Assembly (NCBI RefSeq): GCF_001665785.1 | Contig: NZ_LZSO01000036.1 | Span: forward strand, 1 to 64,000 | DNA from: Mycolicibacterium peregrinum | GTDB lineage: Bacteria; Actinomycetota; Actinomycetes; Mycobacteriales; Mycobacteriaceae | DNA length: 64,000 bases | Direction of reading: 5' to 3' | The notes under the pieces: generated by a model | Databases searched by the model: none | Seen by the model: only the letters and a program-made list of their open reading frames with translations | Told to the model about the DNA's origin: nothing | Part shown: piece after piece, positions 1 to 9,900 of the stretch | How the letters are laid out: each line of letters begins with the position of its first letter | Numbering within the stretch: position 1 is the stretch's first letter | Program-made: the position numbers and the translations under genes

Positions 1-1085
<1,085 letters not shown>

Positions 1086-1089
<4 letters not shown>

Positions 1090-1904
1090 TTCGCACCCAT
1101 CGCGGAGGTGACCGCTTGCGCGATGAACCGCACCGCATCGTTGCGGCTGACGGAGGCCATCAACTGGGCCGCGGCCTGAATCTCGGGACCCACCAGGCAC
1201 GTCGGCCCCTCGGTGAGGTTGGCGAATGCCGCCGCCACCACATCATCGACGGCCGCCGCGCCCGGCGGAGCGTCCTCGGGTGAGGGGATCTGGCCTCGCT
1301 CGTGTTCCAGCTTGCGCAGGGCAGGAGTGTCGGTCTTACCGAGAATCAGCCCGAGTACGTCGACACCCGAGGGCTGCAGTTCGGTCCAGAGTGCCTCGGC
1401 GAACACCATGTCGAAGGCCTTGCTCGCGCCGTAGGCCACCATGTTCGGCCCGCCGGCGAATCCGGCCCCGGACCCGAAGATGACGATGCCGCCGCGCCCC
1501 CGCTCCACCATGGGCTGTGCGTAGTGATGACACAGTTGCATCGGCACCAGGCAGTTGCGTTGCACCAGTGATTCGGCATCCGACAGCGGGCTGGACAGGA
1601 ACGGCTGGAAGTTCGGATCGGCGCCCGCGCAGTAGACCAGGAAGCCGATCTCCAGATCCTCGGTCGCAGCGATCACTTCGCCGGCAGCCGCTGGCGCGGC
1701 CAGATCTATTGCCAACGTTCGCGTTTGCGCGCCGGTGTGTGCCGTGATGCCGGCCGCCACTTCATCGAGAACCTCTTGCCGTCGGGCCAGCAGCACCACG
1801 TTGAGGCCGCGACGCGCCAACTCCTCGGCCATTGCCGAGCCGACCCCGTCGGAGGCGCCCGCCACCAGCGCCCACGGACCGTACCGATCTGCGAAGTCAG
1901 ACAT
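1086..1904 (-). CDS. SDR family NAD(P)-dependent oxidoreductase
   Basis: A 272-residue classical short-chain dehydrogenase. It has the nucleotide-binding motif GASDGVG at residues 16-22, a candidate catalytic Ser near 145 and the YxxxK pair Tyr158/Lys162 in AYGASK. It is the last gene of a leftward operon: its start overlaps the end of the SnoaL-like gene by 8 bp, and that gene overlaps the zinc dehydrogenase gene. The grouping of two oxidoreductases with a SnoaL-fold protein suggests a small catabolic or detoxification pathway. The substrate cannot be told from sequence. Confidence 0.9.
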
Positions 1905-2301
1905 TGGCTATCCGTACCGCGGTGAACTGTCGTCGCGCGATCTTCCAGCCCGCTGAGGTTCGGACCAACTCGTCGTCGTAGAAGCCGACTGCGTTGACGC
2001 CGGAGTTGTTGTCTTGCGCCAGGATCAGTCCGTCGATGTAGGTGCGCGCAGTGGCGGTATCCCCGTCAACAGCGATCGCGTGGTTGCTCAGCCGGTGCAT
2101 GGTGTGCCCGGCCATGGCGTGGGACTGGTCCATGAACTCGGTGACGGCGTCCACCCCGTTCCACTTGCCGATCTCGCCGTAGTCCAGCACGCAGTCTTCG
2201 GTGAAGACGGTGCGGAACAGCGGCCAGTCCCGCCGGTCGATCCCGGTGGCGTAGCGGACCAGTACGTCGATGATGTCCAGGCGGTCTTCGTGAGTGGTCA
2301 T
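1897..2301 (-). CDS. SnoaL-like (NTF2 fold) nuclear transport factor 2 family protein
   Basis: A 134-residue protein with the SnoaL-like pattern: an N-terminal helix (DIIDVLVRYATGIDRRDWP), then FTEDCVLDYG and a C-terminal TSAGWKIARRQF strand pair. This fold houses hydratases, isomerases and dehydratases acting on small or steroid-like substrates. The ATG at 2299-2301 is chosen because it overlaps the TGA of the upstream dehydrogenase gene (ATGA, translational coupling). The open frame upstream of this ATG lies inside that dehydrogenase gene in another frame and is not real. Confidence 0.85.
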   Translation of the reverse strand: MTTHEDRLDIIDVLVRYATGIDRRDWPLFRTVFTEDCVLDYGEIGKWNGVDAVTEFMDQSHAMAGHTMHRLSNHAIAVDGDTATARTYIDGLILAQDNNSGVNAVGFYDDELVRTSAGWKIARRQFTAVRIANV

Positions 2302-3362
2302 GCGTGGTCTCCGTTCGGATGCACAATGATTCGCGCGGGTCCGGCCGACCGGCGGGCCAGGTCGAGGGCGTCGGGAACTTCGTCGAGCGGCACCACCATG
2401 CCGATGCTGGGTGTCGGGTCCAGGTCTCCGGAGACGATGGCGTCGAGCGTCCCGTACCAGTCCTGCGGCCACGGCCCGCCGCCGAACTGCAAGGTCACGC
2501 CCTGGCGGGTGGCGGTGGTGATGTCGAGGGTGTCGCCGGTGTACCAACCGCCCGCACAGTAGATCCTGGTACCCATCTCGGATTCCTCGACGATCTTCTG
2601 GATCAGCCCCGACGCTCCGACGCATTCGAACACCACCGCCGGGCCCCACAGGTTGCGTTCGGCGCGTACCTCGTGCCAGACGTCCATCGGTGAGCGATCG
2701 GCCGGGTCGACGGCGATGTGGGCGCCGAACTCCTTGCAGGCCAGTGCACGTCGGTCGGCCTGGTAGTCCGAGACGATGATCGGTTCGACGCCGCGGCGGG
2801 CCAGTGCCGCGACCGCGGACAACCCGATCGCGCCGGCCCCGATCACGATGGGTATCTCGCCGGGCTCCAATCTGGCCGAGCGTACGTAGAATTCGCCGAC
2901 CGCGAAGGCGTCTGCCAGCGCGACGGCATCGTCGGAGACCGGACCGGCACTGCCATCCGTGACGGGACGGGCGATCGATTCGGCCACCACCAGCAGTTCG
3001 GCGAAACTCCCGGGGGCGTCCGGGTGCTGGCCGATGATGTGGGCGCCGTCGGCACCGCCGTTGACCAGCCTGATGGGGATCGACGTGGCTCGGCTACCCA
3101 CGGGGAACTGATCGCTGCAGCCGGGCCCGTGACCGATGACCTCGCCGATGAACTCGTGGCCCAGCACGATGTCCCGGTCCGCGTCATAGAGCGATCGGCC
3201 CGTCGGATCGGTGAGACCGAGTTCGGGATGGTCCATGAAGTGGACGTCGGACGCGCAGATCGCGGTACTCAGCACCCGCAAGAGAAGCTCACCGGGACCC
3301 GGTACGGGATCGGGGATCTCGCGCACCGTTAGGGCGCCATCCCGTAAGACGACTGCGCGCAT
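2298..3362 (-). CDS. Zinc-type medium-chain alcohol dehydrogenase
   Basis: A 354-residue MDR-superfamily dehydrogenase. Cys36 (AICASD) and His69-Glu70 (GHEFIGEV) match the catalytic zinc ligands, and the Rossmann motif GAGAIG follows in the second half. The four-cysteine structural zinc lobe of classical ADHs is not seen. The start MRAVV (ATG 3360-3362) is preferred over an ATG at 3410, because the latter would place a perfect inverted repeat (3384-3404) inside the coding region. It is the first gene of a three-gene leftward operon divergent from an IclR regulator, which is its likely controller. Confidence 0.88.
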   Translation of the reverse strand: MRAVVLRDGALTVREIPDPVPGPGELLLRVLSTAICASDVHFMDHPELGLTDPTGRSLYDADRDIVLGHEFIGEVIGHGPGCSDQFPVGSRATSIPIRLVNGGADGAHIIGQHPDAPGSFAELLVVAESIARPVTDGSAGPVSDDAVALADAFAVGEFYVRSARLEPGEIPIVIGAGAIGLSAVAALARRGVEPIIVSDYQADRRALACKEFGAHIAVDPADRSPMDVWHEVRAERNLWGPAVVFECVGASGLIQKIVEESEMGTRIYCAGGWYTGDTLDITTATRQGVTLQFGGGPWPQDWYGTLDAIVSGDLDPTPSIGMVVPLDEVPDALDLARRSAGPARIIVHPNGDHA

Positions 3363-3383
3363 CGCACCTACCGTTTCTCTAAT

Positions 3384-3404
3384 ATTCGAGATAACCTCTC
3401 GAAT
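3384..3404. promoter_or_regulatory. Perfect inverted repeat, likely IclR operator
   Basis: Eight-base arms ATTCGAGA and TCTCGAAT flank the five bases TAACC. The site lies between the divergent dehydrogenase operon (start 3362) and the IclR gene (start 3435), where a shared operator would be expected. It is placed to control both promoters. Confidence 0.6.
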
Positions 3405-3434
3405 TGGCAAGATCGACTGTAGGAACCCCCCAGA

Positions 3435-4310
3435 ATGGAGTCAAGGGTGCGTGGTGCGGGCTCGGCGCCGACCAATCGGGTGCTCGATGTGATCGAGTTG
3501 CTGGCGGGTGCCGGCGATACCCGGTTGCGGTTCTCCGATGTGGTCAGCGCGCTGGACCTGACCCAGGCCACCGCGCACGCCATCCTCAAGACCTTGTGCG
3601 ACCGTGGCTGGCTGATTCGCGATCCTGCTGACAAGACGTTCGCTCTCGGGCCGGGCCTGGCGGTGGTGGCGGCCCGGACGGAGGCCGCGCGACCCCTGGC
3701 GCATGCAGCCCGCATTGCTGCCCAAGAACTTTCACATGAACTCGACTGCGCGGCCTCGGTCGTCGAACGGCTCGATGACGAGCTGGTGATCACGGCGTTC
3801 GAGGGGGCCGGCCGACAGCCGGCCTCGGCGCCGGGCGACCGGATCCGATACGCACCGCCGTTCGGCGTCGCGTTCGCGGCCTGGAGCACCTCACATGAGC
3901 AACACAGCTGGATCGGGCGGGCGCCCGGCCTCAGTGAGGAGTTGGCGGGTCGCCTCGAGGAGGTGCTTGCCCAGACCCGGGAACGTGGTTACGACATCGA
4001 CTGGACGACACCGGATCTGACCCGGGCGGCACAACTGGTCGGCACGTTGTCCAGTGACGGCCTGCCTGACCACGTTCGCGGCATCACCGATCAACTGCTC
4101 GCCGAATTCGCCACGATCGGACTGGTGCCGTCCGGCGGGATGGCGGGCAAGGCGCAGCCGGTGGCCACCATTGCCGCACCCGTCTTCGAGGCCGACGGTC
4201 GGGTCGCGCTGATCCTGTCGGTGCACCCGCTGCGATCCATGACCACCCGCCAGGTGGAGACCGCCGGACAGCGGGTCAGGCGGGCCGCCGATCGGCTGAG
4301 CCGACCGTGA
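3435..4310 (+). CDS. IclR family transcriptional regulator
   Basis: A 291-residue protein with an N-terminal winged helix-turn-helix (about residues 10-75; RVLDVIELLAG, then SDVVSALDLTQATAHAILKT) and an IclR effector-binding domain to the end. IclR regulators usually respond to small carboxylates or aromatic catabolites. It is divergent from the dehydrogenase/SnoaL/SDR operon and shares with it a perfect 8-bp-arm inverted repeat. Its 3' end overlaps the convergent FAH-family gene by 35 bp. The ATG start at 3435 is the first in frame after the operator. Confidence 0.9.
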   Translation: MESRVRGAGSAPTNRVLDVIELLAGAGDTRLRFSDVVSALDLTQATAHAILKTLCDRGWLIRDPADKTFALGPGLAVVAARTEAARPLAHAARIAAQELSHELDCAASVVERLDDELVITAFEGAGRQPASAPGDRIRYAPPFGVAFAAWSTSHEQHSWIGRAPGLSEELAGRLEEVLAQTRERGYDIDWTTPDLTRAAQLVGTLSSDGLPDHVRGITDQLLAEFATIGLVPSGGMAGKAQPVATIAAPVFEADGRVALILSVHPLRSMTTRQVETAGQRVRRAADRLSRP

Positions 4311-4986
4311 AGCTGAACTCCGCGACTCCTCCGACGCCACCGGAGATGACGTCACCGGGCTGCATCGGTCCGACCCCGGCGGGGGTCCCGCTGTAGATCA
4401 GGTCGCCGGGCGCCAGGTCGACGGCCGTCGAGATCGCACTGATGACCTCCGGCACCGACCAGATCAGGTCCCTCAGGTCGCCGTACTGCTTGAGCTCACC
4501 GTTGACCCGCAGCCAGATCTCGCCGCTGTCCGGGTGACCAACCTCTGAGACCGGATGGATCGGGGTGCACGGGGCCGAGGCGTCGAACCCCTTGGCCCAA
4601 TCCCAGGGCCGGCTCAACTTCTTGGCCTCGTCCTGCAGATCGCGCCGGGTCAGATCGACACCGACGCCGTAGCCCCAGACCAGCCCCAGCGCGTCGTCCG
4701 GTGCCACGTCGCGGCCACCGGAACCCAGCGCCACCACCAGCTCGATCTCATGGTGAAACGACGACGTCAGCGACGGATACGGGACGGTTCCCGCCGCGTC
4801 GATCACGGCGTCGGCCGGCTTCATGAAGAAGAACGGCGGCTCCCGGTCGGGATCCTTGCCCATCTCACGCGCGTGCGCGGCGTAGTTACGTCCGACGCAG
4901 AACACCCGCCGCACCGGAAAGCGGCCATCCCGGGTACTGACGGGGAGCGACGCCTGCGGTGGAGGTGGGATCACGAAGTCGGCCAT
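4276..4986 (-). CDS. Fumarylacetoacetate hydrolase family protein (fumarylpyruvate hydrolase-like)
   Basis: A 236-residue FAH-fold enzyme. The N-terminal RRVFCVGRNYAAHAREMG block and the metal-binding FHHEIELVVAL segment are typical of the short FAH proteins that cleave acylpyruvates such as fumarylpyruvate. Further family marks are the Asp in GYGVGVDLTRRDLQ and the YSGTPAGVGPM loop. Two start ATGs are possible (4986 or 4995); MADFVIP is used here. It overlaps the end of the IclR gene tail to tail. A role in aromatic ring-cleavage metabolism fits the IclR neighbour but is not shown. Confidence 0.88.
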   Translation of the reverse strand: MADFVIPPPPQASLPVSTRDGRFPVRRVFCVGRNYAAHAREMGKDPDREPPFFFMKPADAVIDAAGTVPYPSLTSSFHHEIELVVALGSGGRDVAPDDALGLVWGYGVGVDLTRRDLQDEAKKLSRPWDWAKGFDASAPCTPIHPVSEVGHPDSGEIWLRVNGELKQYGDLRDLIWSVPEVISAISTAVDLAPGDLIYSGTPAGVGPMQPGDVISGGVGGVAEFSFTVGSADRRPA

Positions 4987-5011
4987 GGGAACCATCTTCC
5001 CCGGGCCGGCG

Positions 5012-6838
5012 TCAGAATGCGTCGTTGTCCAGGTGCATGACGTCGCCGTCGACCGATTCCACGACCTCCCTCACCGCGGTCAGCAGCGGCAACATGTTGT
5101 GCGCGAAGAACTTCGCCACCGCGATCTTGCCTTCGTAGAAGGCCCGGTCGCGATCGCTCGTTGTGTCCAGTGCCGCCTGAGCGACCTGCGCGCCGACCAG
5201 CAGGCGCCAGCCGATCAGCAGATCGCCCACCGCCAGCAGGAACCGCACCGAACCGAGGCCGACCTTGTAGAGCTGCTCGGGCTGTTCCTGCGCCGCCATG
5301 AGGTAGCCGGTGAGGGTGGCGGCCATCGACTGCACGTCGTTCAGCGCCGTGGCGAGCCGGGCGATCTCAGGCTCCAGCCCACCCCCTTCCTCCAACGTTG
5401 CCGAGATCCGGGCCGCGACATGCGCCAGAGCGCTGCCCTGGTCGCGGACGATCTTGCGGAAGAAGAAGTCCAGCGCCTGGATGGCGGTGGTGCCCTCATA
5501 GAGCGAGTCGATCTTGGCGTCGCGGATGTACTGCTCGATCGGGTAGTCCTGCAGGTAGCCGGAACCGCCCAGGGTCTGCAGCGATTCGGTCAGCAACTCG
5601 TAGGCCCGCTCGGAGCCGACGCCCTTCACGATCGGCAGCAGCAGATCGTTGACGCGATGGGCCAGTTCGGCTTCCGCGCCCGAGACATGTTGCGCCACCA
5701 CGGAATCCTGGTGTGCGGCGGTGTACAGGTACACCGACCGGAGGCCCTCCGCATAGGCCTTCTGGGTGAGCAGGCTGCGTCGCACGTCGGGGTGCTCGAT
5801 GATCGCGACCCGCGGTGCGGTCTTGTCGGTCATCTTGAGCATGTCGGAGCCCTGGATGCGGTCCTTGGCGTACGCCAGGGCGTTGAGGTAGCCGGTGGAC
5901 AGGGTTCCGGCCGACTTCACCCCGACGGTCATCCGGGCGTTCTCGATCACGCGAAACATCTGGGCGATGCCGTTGTGTACGTCGCCGACGAGATAGCCGA
6001 CGGCCGGGGTGCCGTGCGCACCGAAGGTGACCTCGCACGTCGGCGAGGATTTGATGCCCATCTTGTGCTCGAGCCCGGTGACGTACACACCGTTGCGTTC
6101 CCCGAGTTCCAGGGTCTCCGAGTCGAAATGGAACTTCGGGACATAGAACAGGCTGAGCCCCTTGGTGCCGGGCCCGGCGCCCTCGGGGCGGGCCAGCACC
6201 AGGTGGAAGACGTTCTCGGCGGTATCGCCGACGTCGCCACCGGAGATGAAACGCTTCACCCCGTCGATGTGCCAGGTGCCGTCGGGCTGTGCGATGGCCT
6301 TGGTGCGCCCGGCTCCCACATCAGACCCGGCATCGGGCTCGGTCAGCACCATGGTGCCGGCCCAGCCCTTGTCCATGCTCATGCGCGCCCAGCGCTGCTG
6401 CTCTTCGGTGCCGACCTCGGCAAGCGTGTGCGCCATCGCCGGGCCGAGACCGTAGAAGAACATCGCCGACGGGTTGGCGGACATGATCATTTCCTGGATC
6501 GCCCACACCAACGACGCGGGCGCCGGTGTGCCGCCCGCGTTCTCGGCGAGCCCGACGCGCCACCACTCGGCGTCCTTGACGGCCTGCACGGTCTTGGCGA
6601 GTGGACCCAGCACGGTGATGTCGTGGGTGGTCGGGTCGAATTCGGGAGGGTTGCGGTCGGCGTCGACGAACGATTCTGCGACAACACCTTCGGCAAAGCG
6701 AGCCACCTCGTCGAGCATGGTGCGCGCGGTCTCGGTGTCGAGGTCGCCGAATGCGCCCGAGTCGATGACCGGCCCCAATGCCAGAACCTGGAAGAGATTG
6801 AATTCGATGTCGCGAACGTTCGCGATGTAGTGACCCAC
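5012..6838 (-). CDS. Acyl-CoA dehydrogenase, FadE5-like
   Basis: A 608-residue acyl-CoA dehydrogenase, longer than the usual ~390 because of a C-terminal extension, as in mycobacterial FadE5. Recognisable blocks are MVLTEPDAGSDVGAGRTKA, GVKRFISGGD, LSTGYLNALAYAK and QTLGGSGYLQDYPIEQYIRD (C-terminal FAD/active-site region). It would perform the FAD-dependent first step of fatty acyl-CoA beta-oxidation. The GTG start (6836-6838), giving VGHYIANVRDIEFNLF, matches the family N-terminus as I remember it. A 21-bp perfect palindrome and a consensus Crp site lie upstream, towards hrpA. Confidence 0.9.
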   Translation of the reverse strand: MGHYIANVRDIEFNLFQVLALGPVIDSGAFGDLDTETARTMLDEVARFAEGVVAESFVDADRNPPEFDPTTHDITVLGPLAKTVQAVKDAEWWRVGLAENAGGTPAPASLVWAIQEMIMSANPSAMFFYGLGPAMAHTLAEVGTEEQQRWARMSMDKGWAGTMVLTEPDAGSDVGAGRTKAIAQPDGTWHIDGVKRFISGGDVGDTAENVFHLVLARPEGAGPGTKGLSLFYVPKFHFDSETLELGERNGVYVTGLEHKMGIKSSPTCEVTFGAHGTPAVGYLVGDVHNGIAQMFRVIENARMTVGVKSAGTLSTGYLNALAYAKDRIQGSDMLKMTDKTAPRVAIIEHPDVRRSLLTQKAYAEGLRSVYLYTAAHQDSVVAQHVSGAEAELAHRVNDLLLPIVKGVGSERAYELLTESLQTLGGSGYLQDYPIEQYIRDAKIDSLYEGTTAIQALDFFFRKIVRDQGSALAHVAARISATLEEGGGLEPEIARLATALNDVQSMAATLTGYLMAAQEQPEQLYKVGLGSVRFLLAVGDLLIGWRLLVGAQVAQAALDTTSDRDRAFYEGKIAVAKFFAHNMLPLLTAVREVVESVDGDVMHLDNDAF

Positions 6839-6877
6839 GATCCGCCAGCGTCGACCAGTCCTTACGGGGTACGCAAG

Positions 6878-6898
6878 CGTAGGTTGCAGCAACCTACG
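6878..6898. promoter_or_regulatory. 21-bp perfect inverted repeat upstream of the FadE5-like gene
   Basis: Nine-base arms CGTAGGTTG and CAACCTACG flank CAG. The repeat sits 40 bp upstream of the acyl-CoA dehydrogenase start, in the divergent spacer before hrpA. This symmetry and spacing are typical of a TetR-family operator. No regulator gene is adjacent, so the binding protein is unknown. Confidence 0.5.
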
Positions 6899-6932
6899 GC
6901 TACGGAACCGGAGGTTGCCAGTTCAGAATCTG

Positions 6933-6950
6933 ATGTGATCTGCATCACAT
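6933..6950. promoter_or_regulatory. Consensus Crp (cAMP receptor protein) site
   Basis: ATGTGATCTGCATCACAT: seven-base perfect arms containing the exact TGTGA-N6-TCACA consensus used by mycobacterial Crp. It lies 26 bp before the hrpA start and 95 bp before the divergent acyl-CoA dehydrogenase start. At that spacing it could repress hrpA and activate the fadE gene. Confidence 0.65.
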
Positions 6951-6976
6951 AGACCCAAGCCCCTATCCTTGACCGA

Positions 6977-9900
6977 GTGTCCGAACCGTCAGTCGCCGAG
7001 CTCCGCTCCCGCCTCGACGGGCTGACCATTCGCGACGCGGACCGGCTGCGCCGCCGCTTGCGGAATCTGCGCGGTGGCGAGACGGCCAAGATCGCTGAAC
7101 AGATCGCGACCGCCGAAGCCCTCGTACTCACCCGCCAGGCCGCGGTCCCGGCAATCACCTACCCGGACCTGCCGGTCAGTCAACACCGCGACGAGCTCGC
7201 CAAGGCCATCAGTGAGAACCAGGTGGTGGTGGTCGCCGGTGCGACGGGGTCCGGCAAGACCACGCAGCTGCCCAAGATCTGCCTGGAGCTGGGTCGCGGC
7301 ATTCGCGGCACCATCGGCCACACCCAGCCCCGCCGGCTGGCCGCCCGCACCGTCGCCCAACGCATCGCCGACGAACTCGGCACCCCGCTCGGCGACGCCG
7401 TCGGGTACACCGTGCGGTTCACCGACCAGGCCAGCGATTCCACCCTGATCAAACTGATGACCGACGGCATTCTGCTCGCCGAGATTCAAAGAGACCGCCG
7501 GCTGCTGCGCTACGACACCCTCATTCTCGACGAGGCCCACGAGCGCAGCCTCAACATCGACTTCCTCCTGGGCTACCTGCGCGAGCTGTTGCCCCGCCGT
7601 CCCGACCTCAAGGTCATCGTCACCTCGGCCACCATCGAGCCGGAGCGCTTCGCGGCGCACTTTCATGGTGCGCCGATCGTCGAGGTGTCGGGGCGCACGT
7701 ATCCGGTCGAGATCCGGTACCGGCCATTGGAAGTCACCGTCGGCGGAGACGATGACACGGACGACCCCGACGATCCCGACCACGAGATCGTCCGTACCGA
7801 GGTACGGGATCCGACCGAGGCCATCGTCGACGCGGTTCGCGAGCTCGAGTCCGAGCCCCCGGGAGACGTCCTGGTCTTCCTGTCGGGAGAACGCGAGATC
7901 CGGGACACCGCAGAAGCCTTGAAGGACCTGAGGAACACCGAGGTGCTGCCGCTCTACGCGCGGCTGCCCACCGCCGACCAGCAGAAGGTGTTCCAACCCA
8001 GCCACAGCGGGCGGCGAATCGTGTTGGCCACCAACGTGGCCGAGACATCGCTCACCGTGCCGGGCATCCGTTACGTCGTCGACCCCGGCACCGCGCGGAT
8101 CTCCCGCTACAGCCGCCGCACCAAGGTGCAGCGCCTGCCGATCGAGCCGATCTCGCAGGCGTCGGCCGCTCAGCGAGCGGGGCGGTCCGGACGTACCGCA
8201 CCCGGCGTCTGCATCCGGCTGTATTCGGAGCAGGATTTCGAATCCCGGCCCCGCTACACCGATCCGGAGATCCTGCGGACCAACCTGGCCGCGGTCATCC
8301 TGCAGATGGCTGCCCTGCAACTCGGCGACATCGCGGAGTTCCCGTTTCTGGATCCCCCTGACGCCCGCAGCATCCGCGACGGGGTCCAACTGCTGCAGGA
8401 GCTCGGCGCATTCGATGCCGCGGGTGCGCTGACCGATGTCGGTCGCCGGCTGGCCCGGCTGCCACTCGATCCGCGGGTCGGCCGGATGATCCTGCAGGCC
8501 GACACCGAGGGCTGTGTTCGTGAGGTGCTGGTGCTAGCCGCGGCGCTGTCGATTCCCGATCCCCGGGAACGCCCGAGCGACAAGGAAGAGGCGGCGCGGC
8601 AGAAGCACGCGCGGTTCGCAGACGAGCACTCGGATTTCATCTCGTATCTCAACCTGTGGAACTACCTACGAGAGCAGCGAAACCAGCTCTCCGGCAATGC
8701 GTTTCGGCGGATGTGCCGCGAGGAGTTCCTGCACTACCTGCGGATCCGGGAATGGCAGGACCTGACCGGGCAGCTCCGCAGCATCGCCCGGGATATCGGG
8801 ATCCGTGAGAGTGACGAGGTCGCCGAACCGGCCAGCATCCACGCCGCACTGACCGCGGGCCTGCTGTCCCACGTCGGCTTGCGCGAGGGTGAGTCCCGCG
8901 ATTATCAAGGTGCCCGCAACTCCAAGTTCGTGCTGGCTCCCGGCTCGGTGCTGACGAAGAAGCCGCCGCGCTGGATCGTGGTGGCCGACCTGGTGGAGAC
9001 GAGCCGTCTGTTCGGCCGCATCGCCGCCAAGGTCGAACCCGAGGCCATCGAACGAGTCGCCGGACATCTGGTGCAGCGCAACTACAGCGAGCCGCACTGG
9101 GAAGCCAGGCGCGGTGCGGTCGTGGCGTTCGAGCGGGTCACGCTGTACGGGCTGCCGCTCGTTCCGCGCCGGAAGATCGGGTACACCCAGATCGATCCGG
9201 AGCTGTGCCGCGAATTGTTCATCCGGCACGCCTTGGTCGAGGGGGATTGGCAGACCCGTCACCATTTCTTACGCGACAACGCGCGACTGCGGGCCGAACT
9301 CGAAGAGATCGAGGAGCGGGCCCGTCGCCGCGACCTGCTGGTCGGCGACGACGACATCTACGCGCTCTACGACGCCCGGATCCCGGCCGATATCGTCTCG
9401 GCGCGTCATTTCGACGCGTGGTGGAAGAAGCAGCGGCACAAGACACCTGACCTGCTCACCTTCACCCGTGACGATCTGTTGCGTTCCGAGGACGGCGCGG
9501 ACAATCCCGATACCTGGCAGGCCGGCGATCTCGAACTGCCGCTGACCTACCGATTCGCGCCCGGGGCGGCCGATGACGGCGTCACCGTGCATGTGCCGGT
9601 GGGGGTGTTGGCCCGGCTCGGTGGTGACGGCTTCGCCTGGCAGGTACCGGCCCTGCGGGAAGAACTGGTCACCGCGCTGATCAAATCGCTGCCCAAGGAA
9701 CTGCGCCGCAACTTCGTCCCTGCGCCCGACACCGCGCGGGCCATCCTGGGCGACATCGATCCGTCCGCCGGGTCCCTGCTGGACGAGGTGCAGCGCGAAC
9801 TACGCAGGCGCAGCGGCATTCTGGTGCCGATCGACGCATTCGACCTGGGCAAGATCCCGGACCATCTACGGATGACCTTCGCCGTCGAATCGGCAGACGG

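Noticed and set aside
1897..2649. Longer 250-residue version of the SnoaL-like protein
   Set aside because: Its first ~116 residues are the out-of-frame shadow of the zinc dehydrogenase; the ATGA overlap at 2298-2301 marks the true start.
4985..6952. 655-codon open frame opposite the FadE5-like gene
   Set aside because: It is the antisense frame of a well-conserved gene; long antisense frames are expected at this GC content and the translation has no recognisable domain.
6989..8389. 466-codon open frame opposite hrpA
   Set aside because: Antisense shadow of the helicase domain; no domain or ribosome site.
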